Below, one piece after another: positions 40,663-47,561 of a stretch of 47,561 nt of DNA. This DNA is from Chloroflexota bacterium (lineage in GTDB: Bacteria; Chloroflexota; Dormibacteria; Dormibacterales; Dormibacteraceae): assembly GCA_005880855.1 (NCBI GenBank), contig VBGM01000148.1, forward strand, positions 1-47,561, given 5' to 3'. A program made the translations under genes and the position numbers. The first letter of the stretch is position 1. Each line of letters opens with the position of its first letter. The notes beneath the pieces are model-generated. The model ran no database searches, was not told where the DNA came from, and worked only from the letters and a program-made list of their open reading frames with translations.

Positions 40663-41721
40663 CTAGGCGCCTGTCCACGTCGGGGGCGAGTTCGCGTCGA
40701 GATCGAGGTTGGTCGTGATCTGGCGCGGGAGATGGGCGGGGGACGCGTTCGGGTCGGCCGTCCACAGCTGGAAGGGCCCGCCCTCGTCGCTGGGGGCAAG
40801 GAAGGCCACCAGCTTTCCATCAGGCGAGAAGGTGGGCGACGCAAGGACTGTGTCGTGCACGATGGTCTTGGGCTCGCCGATAGCCGCCGTCGAGCCATCG
40901 AAGGCCGCGACATCGAGGTCCGCCGCCTGCATCCCTCCACGCCGGCACACCATCGCGATCAGGGTTTCATCGCTCGAAAGGGTCGGCTGGCCGCAATCGT
41001 CCGCAGGCTTGGTGAGCCCCACCCCGGCACTGCCGCGGTGCTCCTGCAGCCAGACCTGCGAATGCACCACCGACTGGGCATCGATCGAGAATTTCGTGTA
41101 GATCAAGGCACCGCTGCGGAGTGGGATGGGGCTCGCGTCTCCGCCCGTGTAGTCGTTTGGAACCGTCCAACGTTCGGCGCGCGCGGACGGGTTGACGGCG
41201 CTCGTCGCGAGGATGGCGAGATCGACGCGGTAGCTGTTGTACGGGTCCTTGACGTCGTAGCTGAAGAAGACGGAGGACCCGTCGCGGCTGTATCGGGGAT
41301 AGAAAACCCAGTGATTCGACTCCACCGTCGGTGATTCGCTGTGCGTCAGCTGCTCCGAGATCCGGCCGGCCGGGCTCATCACGTACAGGTCCGAAGCGTT
41401 CACGGATCGCTTCACAGCGACCAGCCGGCTGCCGTCGGGCGAAAGTGCGGGCTGCATCCATCCGTCCTCGGCGATGATCTGCCGGAACGAACCGTGCTGG
41501 AACCGATAGATGGCGCCGGCCTGGACGACATACATCGTCCCGGGGAGCGCGGGGGCGCCGGCGTCGGTTGGGCGGCGGATCTTCGTGTTCGCGTTCTTGA
41601 AGAGCGAAGCCGCGTGGTAAACGCCGAAACCGAAAAGGCACATTGCCAAGACCAGTCCCGCGGCCACCAGTGCGCGAACCGCCGAAGATGAGCCTGGCCG
41701 CCGAGCTTCGATTGCGCTCAC
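40663..41721 (-). CDS. Membrane-anchored beta-propeller protein (TolB/PD40-like repeats)
   Basis: 352 residues from GTG 41721. One N-terminal helix (VRALVAAGLVLAMCLFGFGVYHAASL), then an outside beta-propeller with PD40-type repeats: WMQPALSPDGSRLVAV, WVFYPRYSRDGSSVFFSYD, QPTLSSDETLIAMVCR and SPTFSPDGKLVAFLAP. It overlaps the upstream LCP gene by 4 bp (GTGA). It could hold or sense a cell-wall ligand next to the LCP enzyme; this is inference. Confidence 0.85.
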   Translation of the reverse strand: MSAIEARRPGSSSAVRALVAAGLVLAMCLFGFGVYHAASLFKNANTKIRRPTDAGAPALPGTMYVVQAGAIYRFQHGSFRQIIAEDGWMQPALSPDGSRLVAVKRSVNASDLYVMSPAGRISEQLTHSESPTVESNHWVFYPRYSRDGSSVFFSYDVKDPYNSYRVDLAILATSAVNPSARAERWTVPNDYTGGDASPIPLRSGALIYTKFSIDAQSVVHSQVWLQEHRGSAGVGLTKPADDCGQPTLSSDETLIAMVCRRGGMQAADLDVAAFDGSTAAIGEPKTIVHDTVLASPTFSPDGKLVAFLAPSDEGGPFQLWTADPNASPAHLPRQITTNLDLDANSPPTWTGA

Positions 41722-42659
41722 GGGAAGCTCTGGTGCACCAGAGGCAGGATCTGCCCCCAATCTGGAAAAACCACCGACTGGCCGGCCGCGAATCCCTCCG
41801 ATGTGTACGGCGGCAGCAGCACCACGCGATGGATGTTGGGGCCCGTGAAATCCGCGGCCATCGAGATGAGCTGGTGCATGCGCGCGAGTCCGATCGAGGT
41901 CTTGATCTCTCCTTGCATGGCGCTCGCAAGTCCGGGCAGGTCGGCGGCGTTGAGGTGATGCGCCCTGGCCTTGATAGCCATCAGCAGCTGTTGCTGCCGC
42001 TCGGATCGGGCGAAGTCGCCACGCAGGTCTCCGTGCCGTGAACGCACGTACTGGAGCGCATGGAGGCCATCGAAGTGGGCAGCTCCGGGGAGCACGGCGA
42101 CGCGGTAGAAGCCCCACGGATCGTTCGTGTTGATGTCGGACGGATAGAAATCGTCCATGACCGGGTTGGTGACGAGCATGTCGACGCCGCCGAGGTGATC
42201 GATCAAGCGCACCAAGCCCTCTAGACCGATCCACACGTAATCGTCGATGTGGATCTTGAAGTTGCTCTCGACCGCGGCGATGGCCCCATCCGGGCCACCC
42301 GTCTGGTACGCCGTGCTGATCTTGCCCATCCCCTGTCCTGGAATCGGCACCCATAGGTCGCGCGGGATCGAGAGCATCGTCGCCTTCTTGGTGGTCGGGT
42401 CGACCCGGATGAGAATCATCGACTGCGTGTTCATGCGATCCTGCGGAAACTTCGCATCGTCGTCGGAACCGAGCAGGAGCACCGTGAACGGGTCCGTGGT
42501 CGTGGGCAGTGGGTTGGGCACCGGGATCGGAAGCGGACCGTTGTTGACAGCGGCTGTCGATGCTGACTGAAACAGCGGCAGGAAGTACACGACGAGTCCG
42601 ATGACCCCGGCCAGCACGAACCCGGCGATGACTTTTGAAGCGCGCGGAAAGTAATGAAT
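41718..42659 (-). CDS. LCP (LytR-CpsA-Psr) family protein, probable ATT start
   Basis: 313 residues if begun at ATT 42659, which follows AGGGGG at 10 bp and gives a normal cytoplasmic head (HYFPRASK) before the membrane helix. The first standard codon, GTG 42617, lies inside that helix and has no ribosome site. The LCP domain shows FTVLLLGSDDDAKFPQDRMNTQSMILIRVD, LSIPRDLWVPIPG, GGVDMLV and LQYVRSRHGDLRGDFARSERQQQLL. The conserved Asp/Arg residues for pyrophosphate lipid binding are present. These enzymes attach glycopolymers to peptidoglycan. Confidence 0.88.
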   Translation of the reverse strand: MHYFPRASKVIAGFVLAGVIGLVVYFLPLFQSASTAAVNNGPLPIPVPNPLPTTTDPFTVLLLGSDDDAKFPQDRMNTQSMILIRVDPTTKKATMLSIPRDLWVPIPGQGMGKISTAYQTGGPDGAIAAVESNFKIHIDDYVWIGLEGLVRLIDHLGGVDMLVTNPVMDDFYPSDINTNDPWGFYRVAVLPGAAHFDGLHALQYVRSRHGDLRGDFARSERQQQLLMAIKARAHHLNAADLPGLASAMQGEIKTSIGLARMHQLISMAADFTGPNIHRVVLLPPYTSEGFAAGQSVVFPDWGQILPLVHQSFP

Positions 42660-42725
42660 GTGTGGGCTTCCCCCTCAATCTGGAACGCGCCGACCGCGGC
42701 AAGCCCCCGCGGCCAGCTCGGCGGC

Positions 42726-43199
42726 TCAGCCCGTTGCGATCTGGTGCTGGTTCTTGCTCACGATCGTGAACGTGCCTACGGAAGTGGTCAGGCTGAAGCT
42801 GACCGTGTAGTCGCCTGAGGCAACAAGAGCGCCTTTGATCCGGCCCGTGCAGGCGCTCGGAATCGTAACCGTGAGAGTCGTGGTGGCGCCGGCAGTCACG
42901 CTCGCGGGCGAGTAGGTGAGGTTGGTGGCGACGTATTTCTGGCCGACCTTCTGCAACCATTCGCCCTTGACGGCCGCGAGCGTCAGCGTGGCTTCGATGG
43001 CGGAGATGGTCAACTCTTTCGAGGTGCCGTTGTGAGCGTCGATGGTGCCGTGAATGTCATAGGCGGCGTTATGTGCGCCCACTGGGCACGTGTAGCCAGG
43101 GTCGACCGCGGCGTTGCTCACGCTGAAGGTCGGGCTCGAGCCCGAGGTGCAGCCCCCGAGGAGGAAGCATGCCGCGACGGCGACCAGGCGGTTGTTGAT
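42726..43199 (-). CDS. Lipoprotein with probable ATC start
   Basis: 157 residues if begun at ATC 43199: (M)NNRLVAVAACFLLGGCTSG is a complete lipoprotein signal with lipobox LGGC and Cys17. ATC is 8 bp after AGGTG, and 5 bp after the stop of the site-2 protease gene. The only standard in-frame start, GTG 43121, lies after the lipobox and would give an unexported fragment. The mature part is beta-rich (ELTISAIEATLTLAAVKGEW, YSPASVTAGATTTLTVTIP, GDYTVSFSLTTSVGTFTIVS), perhaps an immunoglobulin-like fold. No family recognised. Confidence 0.8.
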   Translation of the reverse strand: MNNRLVAVAACFLLGGCTSGSSPTFSVSNAAVDPGYTCPVGAHNAAYDIHGTIDAHNGTSKELTISAIEATLTLAAVKGEWLQKVGQKYVATNLTYSPASVTAGATTTLTVTIPSACTGRIKGALVASGDYTVSFSLTTSVGTFTIVSKNQHQIATG

Positions 43200-43204
43200 T
43201 CCGG

Positions 43205-44353
43205 TTACACCTGACCGCGCGCCGGCGCTTGTGGGGGCGCGCCCGTGGTCTGCGCCTGCCGCACCGCCAGCACTCTCGCCACGTCGACGGGTGACACGAT
43301 GCCGACGAGCTGACCACCGTCGAAGACGAGGACGCGCTGATCCAGTCCGGTGCCCACGCGCTGGATCATCGCCGCAAGGTCTTCATCCGGACGGCTTGTG
43401 GGCACATCAGCGATGGGACGGGCGCGATCTTTCAAATGGTCGTCCTCGGCGGCGCGGCGCGCCCTGACCAGGTCGCCCAGCCGCACAATCCCCGTCAATT
43501 GGCCCGAAGGATCGTGGATCGGATAGGTGGTGAACGAATGCTCGGGCGCGATCGAGTCCAGGAACTGCGCAACTGTCAGCCAATCCGGCACGGTGATGAC
43601 AGGCGACGTCATCGCGGCCGACACCGGCACCGATCGGAGCAGGCCTCTGACCGCGGTTCCAACTTCCTCCTGAGTGCCGGCCGACAGCAGGAACCAGCCG
43701 ACGAAGGCGATCCAGATTCCGTTGAGGACCTGCCCGGTGAAGAGCTCGAAGACTCCGAACGCGATCATCAGATAGGCGAACACGCGGCTGATGCGAACGG
43801 CGCTGTGCACCCCGCGCTGCCTGCTTCCCTGGCGCCACCAGAACCAGGAGCTGAGGAGGCGGCCGCCATCAAGAGGAAAGGCGGGCACGAGGTTGAACAC
43901 CGCCAGTGCGACGTTTACGAACACCAGCCATGCGAGAACGCCGGACACAAGCGATGGGAGGGGGAGGAGGGCCAGCACGAACATGACCGCGGCGACGGCC
44001 AGGCTCGTGAGCGGTCCGACCCCGGCGATGAGCGCTTCGGCCCCCGCGCTCTTGGGCTCGCCATCGAGCTTGGAGACGCCGCCGAAGAGCCACAGCGTGA
44101 TGCCGGCGACCTTGACGCCGTAACGCGTCGCAACCAGGGCGTGCGCCAGCTCGTGCGCGAGCAGGCATCCATAGAAAACGACGGCACCTGCGGCCCCCGC
44201 GACCCAGTACGCCAGCGCCGGCTGGTGGGGCACCTCAATCGGGAGCAGTCCGGTCGCCAGCGTCCAGGCGATGAGCGCAAAGACGAAGACGAGGCTCCAG
44301 TTGAATCCGATCTCGATCCCGAACAGCCGGCCGAGCCGTATGGACGATGCCAT
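43205..44353 (-). CDS. Site-2 protease (M50) with CBS domains
   Basis: 382 residues. Six helices with the zinc motif HELAH (His67-His71) in the first part and the third ligand in NLVPAFPLDGGRLL. The C-terminal part (about 245-365) is a pair of CBS domains (AMTSPVITVPDWLTVAQFLD, DQRVLVFDGGQLVGIVSPVDVARVL), which may sense adenine nucleotides. This is the Rip3/SpoIVFB-like subgroup, which cleaves membrane proteins such as anti-sigma factors. An anti-sigma factor of RskA type is encoded at 37901; a link is possible but unproven. Confidence 0.93.
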   Translation of the reverse strand: MASSIRLGRLFGIEIGFNWSLVFVFALIAWTLATGLLPIEVPHQPALAYWVAGAAGAVVFYGCLLAHELAHALVATRYGVKVAGITLWLFGGVSKLDGEPKSAGAEALIAGVGPLTSLAVAAVMFVLALLPLPSLVSGVLAWLVFVNVALAVFNLVPAFPLDGGRLLSSWFWWRQGSRQRGVHSAVRISRVFAYLMIAFGVFELFTGQVLNGIWIAFVGWFLLSAGTQEEVGTAVRGLLRSVPVSAAMTSPVITVPDWLTVAQFLDSIAPEHSFTTYPIHDPSGQLTGIVRLGDLVRARRAAEDDHLKDRARPIADVPTSRPDEDLAAMIQRVGTGLDQRVLVFDGGQLVGIVSPVDVARVLAVRQAQTTGAPPQAPARGQV

Positions 44354-44355
44354 GC

Positions 44356-44808
44356 TCAGGCCTTCCGCGGCACCAGCACGACGGGCCGCTTGGAATGAAG
44401 GGCGACCTCATGGCTGACGCTGCCGAGCAGCAATTCCGCCACCTCACCGCGCCCTCGCTTGCCGACGACGATAAGCTCGGCCTTCTCGCGCTCGGCGACA
44501 TCCAGGAGCACCGACGCGGGGCGGCCGTCCTGGATCATCGCGCGGTACTTCACGCCCGCGGTCTTGAGCGGCCGGCACCATTTGTTCTCGAAGTCTGACT
44601 GAAGACCAGCGCGCCACTTGTCATCCAGGTAGAAGGGAATCGCGTAGGGGTCAGGCAGCGCGACTGGCAGGTCGAGGGCATACACGGCGACGACCTGCGA
44701 ATGCATCGCCTTCGCCATTCGCGCCGTCCACTCGACTGCGCTCTTCCCCGCGTCGGAGCCGTCCACGCCGACCACGATCTTCTTCACAATCGCGCTCGTT
44801 GCGGGCAT
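44356..44808 (-). CDS. Universal stress protein (UspA family)
   Basis: 150 residues from ATG 44808, with GAGGAGG 8 bp upstream. Single Usp domain: KKIVVGVDGSDAGKSAVEWTARMA, VVAVYALDLP, then the ATP-binding motif IVVGKRGRGEVAELLLGSVSHEVALHSKRPVVLV (GxxGxGx9GS(V)S type). It is probably an ATP-binding Usp. The next gene, the site-2 protease, starts 2 bp downstream. Confidence 0.92.
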   Translation of the reverse strand: MPATSAIVKKIVVGVDGSDAGKSAVEWTARMAKAMHSQVVAVYALDLPVALPDPYAIPFYLDDKWRAGLQSDFENKWCRPLKTAGVKYRAMIQDGRPASVLLDVAEREKAELIVVGKRGRGEVAELLLGSVSHEVALHSKRPVVLVPRKA

Positions 44809-44827
44809 CGCTACCTCCTCACCATGC

Positions 44828-45058
44828 TCAGCGCCGGCGTCCACGCTCGGTGGCCGTCGCCACCGCGAGCAGGCCGCTCAGCAGAGCCCCCTCGAACAAC
44901 CCGTAAAAGATGGATCTCAGGAACGGCTGGCTGAACGGGCCGATGTTGATCAGCAGCATGAGCGCCGCGAAGATGGGAAACGAGATCGCCAGCTGCCGCC
45001 ATGTCTCTAGCGACTCCCACCAGAGGAGCACCCGTAATCGCTGGCGTGGGTCGCCCAT
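44828..45058 (-). CDS. Small two-helix membrane protein
   Basis: 76 residues from ATG 45058. Amphipathic head (RQRLRVLLWWESLETWRQLA), two helices (about 24-42 and 50-66), basic end TERGRRR. No family recognised. First gene of the minus-strand run down to 40663; it diverges from the lipoprotein at 45088 with 29 bp between starts. Confidence 0.6.
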   Translation of the reverse strand: MGDPRQRLRVLLWWESLETWRQLAISFPIFAALMLLINIGPFSQPFLRSIFYGLFEGALLSGLLAVATATERGRRR

Positions 45059-45087
45059 CTCAGTGGGATCATAGTTCGCAACGTCAC

Positions 45088-45603
45088 ATGGGCCTTAGAT
45101 GGGCGCTGGCAGGGTGCCTGGGAATCGTGCTGCTGAGTGCGGCGTGCGATCCCCTGACGGGAACCGGTCCCGGCACAGCACCGGATCCCAAGGGCTACAT
45201 CCACTCGGATGTCGCGATGCACGCGGTCGTGATCACCCTGGTCGCCGGCTATCCCGCCGGCGATTATCAGTTCAACTACAACGGCTACCGCAACGGCACG
45301 CTCGTGATCAGCATCCCGACCGGGTGGCACGTCACCGTGCAGTGCGAGAACCGGGCGACGGTGCCCAACTCGTGTGCGGTCGTCAGGGGCAGGGGCGATA
45401 CGAATCCCATCGAGTCCGGCTGGTCGACGCCCGACCCGACGCACGGCCTGGCGCCTGGCCAGTCGGCGACCTTCGAGTTCACGCCGTCCGCCACCGGCAG
45501 CTACCGGATCGCGTCGCTGGTCGGCGGCAATGAGGCCAGCGGGATGTGGGCGGACCTCGAGGTAACCGCGGGCGGCTCGCCCGCAATGAAGGCTGAAAGC
45601 TGA
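45088..45603 (+). CDS. Sulfocyanin-like lipoprotein lacking copper ligands
   Basis: 171 residues. Signal with lipobox-like LLSAAC (Cys20). The mature domain follows the sulfocyanin pattern: FNYNGYRNGTLVISIPTGWHVTVQCEN, then TVPNSCAVV where PHS is expected, and IASLVGGNEASGMWADLEV where the family has ACGIPGHAxSGMW. The aligned ligands are therefore Asn94 (for His), Ser143 (for Cys) and Asn148 (for His); only Met153 remains. Copper binding is unlikely. Cys86 and Cys96 could form a disulfide. It is followed after 1 bp by the heme-molybdoprotein, so they probably work together. Confidence 0.8.
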   Translation: MGLRWALAGCLGIVLLSAACDPLTGTGPGTAPDPKGYIHSDVAMHAVVITLVAGYPAGDYQFNYNGYRNGTLVISIPTGWHVTVQCENRATVPNSCAVVRGRGDTNPIESGWSTPDPTHGLAPGQSATFEFTPSATGSYRIASLVGGNEASGMWADLEVTAGGSPAMKAES

Positions 45604-45604
45604 C

Positions 45605-46564
45605 ATGGGCCTGCCGGGCCGCCTGACCAACGCCTCTCTGTTCTTGCTTCTCGGGCTCGCGTTTGCAACCGGCTGGCTGGCTTTTGAGCTCTCAGGCCAG
45701 AGCGCTAAGGCCGTGCTCTGGCTGCACGCGGCCGCCGGCGTTGCGATCGTGCTGTTGGTGCCGTGGAAGTCCTTGGTTGCGCGTCGCGGTCTGCGTCGCA
45801 AGCGGTCCTTGCGTTGGGCGTCGGTGGTGCTGGCGGCAGGCATCGCCGTCTCGATCGCCTTCGGTTTCGTGCATTCCGCCGGCCATCCCAACGTCGGCTA
45901 CCTGACCGCGATGGACTTCCATGTCGGCGCTGCCGTGTGTGTGATCCCGTTCCTGGTCTGGCATGTGATTGCGAGGCCGCTCCGGCTCAGGTCGACCGAC
46001 CTCGGCCGCCGCAACTTCCTCAAGGGTGGCCTGGTGGCGGCGAGCGCGGGGCTTGCGGTCGCGCTCCTGCCGTCGGCGCGACGGGCGCCAACGGGCTCGT
46101 TCGAGGCAGCTTACCCAGTCGCGACGCAGTGGATGTTCGACGGCGTGCCCCAGCTCGACGCGCGCTCCTGGCGGCTGGCCGCGGCCGGCAAGACATGGGC
46201 GTACGACGATCTGGCCGGGTTCTCGGACCGGGTGTCGGCGGTCATCGACTGCACCGGTGGTTGGTACTCCGAGCAGGTGTGGGAGGGCGTGATGCTGGAA
46301 CGCTTGCTGCCGGCCGACGCGAGGAGTCATTCGAGCGTGAACGTCATATCGCACACGGGCTACAGCCGCCGATTCGCAATCGACGACGCCGGCCGCCTGC
46401 TCCTGGCGACGCGCATGGCCGGCGCGGCGCTCGACGCCGGTCACGGTTACCCCCTGCGCCTGGTCGTCCCGGGAGCGCGGGGCTTCAACTGGGTCAAGTG
46501 GGTGATCGCCATCACCATCGATGACCAACCGTCGTGGTGGCAGCCGCCCTTCCCGCTACAGTAG
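45605..46564 (+). CDS. Heme-molybdoprotein: b561-like membrane domain, internal Tat motif, Moco domain
   Basis: 319 residues. Four helices (about 10-125) carry His residues suited to bind heme b (LWLHAAAG, VHSAGH, MDFHVGA, VWHVIARP). Then LGRRNFLKGGLVAASAGLAVALL (Arg135-Arg136) is a twin-arginine motif before helix 5. The outside domain is of sulfite-oxidase type, with the Mo ligand Cys216 (IDCTGGWYSEQVWEG), HTGYSRRF and GHGYPLRLVVPGARGFNWVKWV. Proteins of this layout in Actinobacteria are inserted by Sec and Tat together. The electron partner and substrate are unknown. Confidence 0.88.
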   Translation: MGLPGRLTNASLFLLLGLAFATGWLAFELSGQSAKAVLWLHAAAGVAIVLLVPWKSLVARRGLRRKRSLRWASVVLAAGIAVSIAFGFVHSAGHPNVGYLTAMDFHVGAAVCVIPFLVWHVIARPLRLRSTDLGRRNFLKGGLVAASAGLAVALLPSARRAPTGSFEAAYPVATQWMFDGVPQLDARSWRLAAAGKTWAYDDLAGFSDRVSAVIDCTGGWYSEQVWEGVMLERLLPADARSHSSVNVISHTGYSRRFAIDDAGRLLLATRMAGAALDAGHGYPLRLVVPGARGFNWVKWVIAITIDDQPSWWQPPFPLQ

Positions 46565-46605
46565 GCCTCGGTTTGCGCCACCTCGAGACGCGCTCGCTGC
46601 TTGCG

Positions 46606-47028
46606 ATGGGCCAGGATTCGCCTGCCCTGTCCGCGCTCGCAAAGAAGCTGCGGCTCGCGCCCGATCACCATGTCGCGGTCCTCAACGCGCCTCCCGGGTA
46701 TCTCGACCAGCTTGGGCCGGCGCCCGCGGACCTCTTCTCTGCCCTCAAGGAGTCGACGCTGTACGACGTGGTCCAGCTCTTCGTAAACGATGCCGAAGAG
46801 CTGCGGAGCCTGGGCGCGGCGGCGATCAAGGCCGTGAAGCCGGGCGGTCTGCTCTGGATCGCCTACCCCAAAGGGGGCGTCACGCGCGGAGCGACAGACC
46901 TGCCCGCGACGCCGTGGTGGACCAAGCGCGATGTCCTCGGCGAGTTCACCGGAGAGACGGGATTCAAGCCCGTCGCCTTCGTCAAGATCGACGAGACCTG
47001 GACCGCCCTCCGCTTTAAAAAGGCGTAG
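46606..47028 (+). CDS. DUF3052-type protein
   Basis: 140 residues from ATG 46606 (an open frame extends upstream into the previous gene without family features). SALAKKLRLAPDHHVAVLNAPPGYLDQLGPAP is the family opening; VVQLFVNDAEELRSLGAAAIKAVKPGGLLWIAYPKGGV and TWTALRFKK complete the fold. These are small soluble alpha/beta proteins without known activity. Confidence 0.8.
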   Translation: MGQDSPALSALAKKLRLAPDHHVAVLNAPPGYLDQLGPAPADLFSALKESTLYDVVQLFVNDAEELRSLGAAAIKAVKPGGLLWIAYPKGGVTRGATDLPATPWWTKRDVLGEFTGETGFKPVAFVKIDETWTALRFKKA

Positions 47029-47073
47029 ATCTTCAGCACCAAGCGCGGCGCTGGCTAGTATCTCGGCTGTTCA

Positions 47074-47561
47074 ATGGACGCTCCGGCGCGAGGCGGGCTG
47101 TCGGGTAAGGTCGCCGTCGTCACGGGCGGCGGCAGCGGCGTCGGCCGTGCGGTCGCCAAGGCGATGGCCAGGCAGGGCGCGAACATCGTTATTGCCGACT
47201 TCGATACGCCACGGATGGATCGCACGGTCGCGGAAATCGTCAAGCTTGGCACCAACGAGGCGGCCATCGCGCTGTCGACCGACGTGCGGAGCGACGCGTC
47301 GGTGCGTTCGCTGGCGCGCGACGCCGTCAAGACAATGGGCCGTGTCGACATTCTGGTCAATGCCGCGGGCGTGCTTCTGCAGGGCAGGCTCGATCGCATC
47401 TCCAGCAAGGACTGGACCTGGATGCTGGAGACCAATCTCCTCGGCCCGGTGAGAAGCAGCACAGTTTTTCTTTCGCATATGACCGAGCAAGGTTCCGGCC
47501 ACATCATCAACGCGGTGTCTTACGGTGGCCTGCTCCCGGCCGACCCGATGACCATCCCCTA
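47074..47561 (+). CDS. Short-chain dehydrogenase/reductase, 5' part
   Basis: ATG 47074; the gene runs off the window end after about 162 residues. Classical SDR signs: nucleotide-binding VAVVTGGGSGVGRAVAKAMARQG, Asp of IADFD suggesting NAD preference, DVRSDASV, and LVNAAGVLLQGRLDRI (NAAG motif). The catalytic Ser is probably in INAVSYGG; the YxxxK motif lies beyond the edge. Substrate unknown. Confidence 0.9.
   Translation, partial: MDAPARGGLSGKVAVVTGGGSGVGRAVAKAMARQGANIVIADFDTPRMDRTVAEIVKLGTNEAAIALSTDVRSDASVRSLARDAVKTMGRVDILVNAAGVLLQGRLDRISSKDWTWMLETNLLGPVRSSTVFLSHMTEQGSGHIINAVSYGGLLPADPMTIP

Noticed and set aside
41722-42960. Fusion of the propeller protein with an upstream N-terminal extension
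   Set aside because: The extension is the wrong phase of the LCP and lipoprotein genes; the membrane helix after GTG 41721 marks the real N-terminus.

Overview
This is a chromosomal window of about 47.6 kb, very rich in GC and densely coding, with many 1-11 bp overlaps of the ATGA/GTGA type. I see no tRNA or rRNA gene, insertion sequence, prophage or CRISPR array. The gene content fits a terrestrial, probably monoderm, high-GC lineage such as Dormibacterota, Chloroflexota or a deep actinobacterial relative. The reasons are an R2-like ligand-binding oxidase, an RskA-type anti-sigma factor, an LCP protein, a holin-like/DUF3618/YihY operon, many GTG/TTG starts and no outer-membrane genes. The taxonomy is inference; no marker gene is present.

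Layout. (1) 1-5600: the end of a DUF5612-type gene, then a divergent locus with a circularly permuted ATP-grasp protein, an alpha-E protein and three transglutaminase-like proteins. (2) 5650-10720: an MFS transporter, a DUF4260 protein, an OmpR-type two-component pair and two membrane proteins. (3) 10717-20549: a large signalling array with a membrane PAS histidine kinase and its receiver, a small-peptide gene next to an HTH-TPR regulator, a receiver/HD-GYP protein, a hybrid kinase with two receivers, two stand-alone receivers and a MinD/CpaE-like ATPase. (4) 20515-28017: DUF72, R2lox, an orphan HExxH protein, a lipid kinase, a PAP2 phosphatase, a BON-like protein, an NRAMP-related transporter and the holin/DUF3618/YihY operon. 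(5) 28218-29669: four small proteins with strong ribosome sites. (6) 29694-37281: threonine synthase, proline dehydrogenase, YceI, a GT2-GtrA plus GT39 pair and a di-iron protein. (7) 37322-40565: an ECF sigma/anti-sigma pair, a 55-residue C2H2 zinc-finger protein, small proteins and a patatin. (8) 45058-40663, minus strand: an envelope operon (membrane protein, UspA, site-2 protease, lipoprotein, LCP, beta-propeller). (9) 45088-47561: a sulfocyanin-like lipoprotein without copper ligands, a heme-molybdoprotein, a DUF3052 protein and a partial SDR.

Most notable: a 31-residue peptide with a secretion signal sits directly upstream of an HTH-TPR regulator, an arrangement like RRNPP peptide quorum sensing, and a 31-bp near-palindrome lies at the head of the same locus. 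A sulfocyanin-like domain has lost three of four copper ligands. Several genes, most clearly a lipoprotein, seem to have no usable ATG/GTG/TTG start and may begin at ATC or ATT. A C2H2 zinc-finger microprotein has an inverted repeat in its leader.
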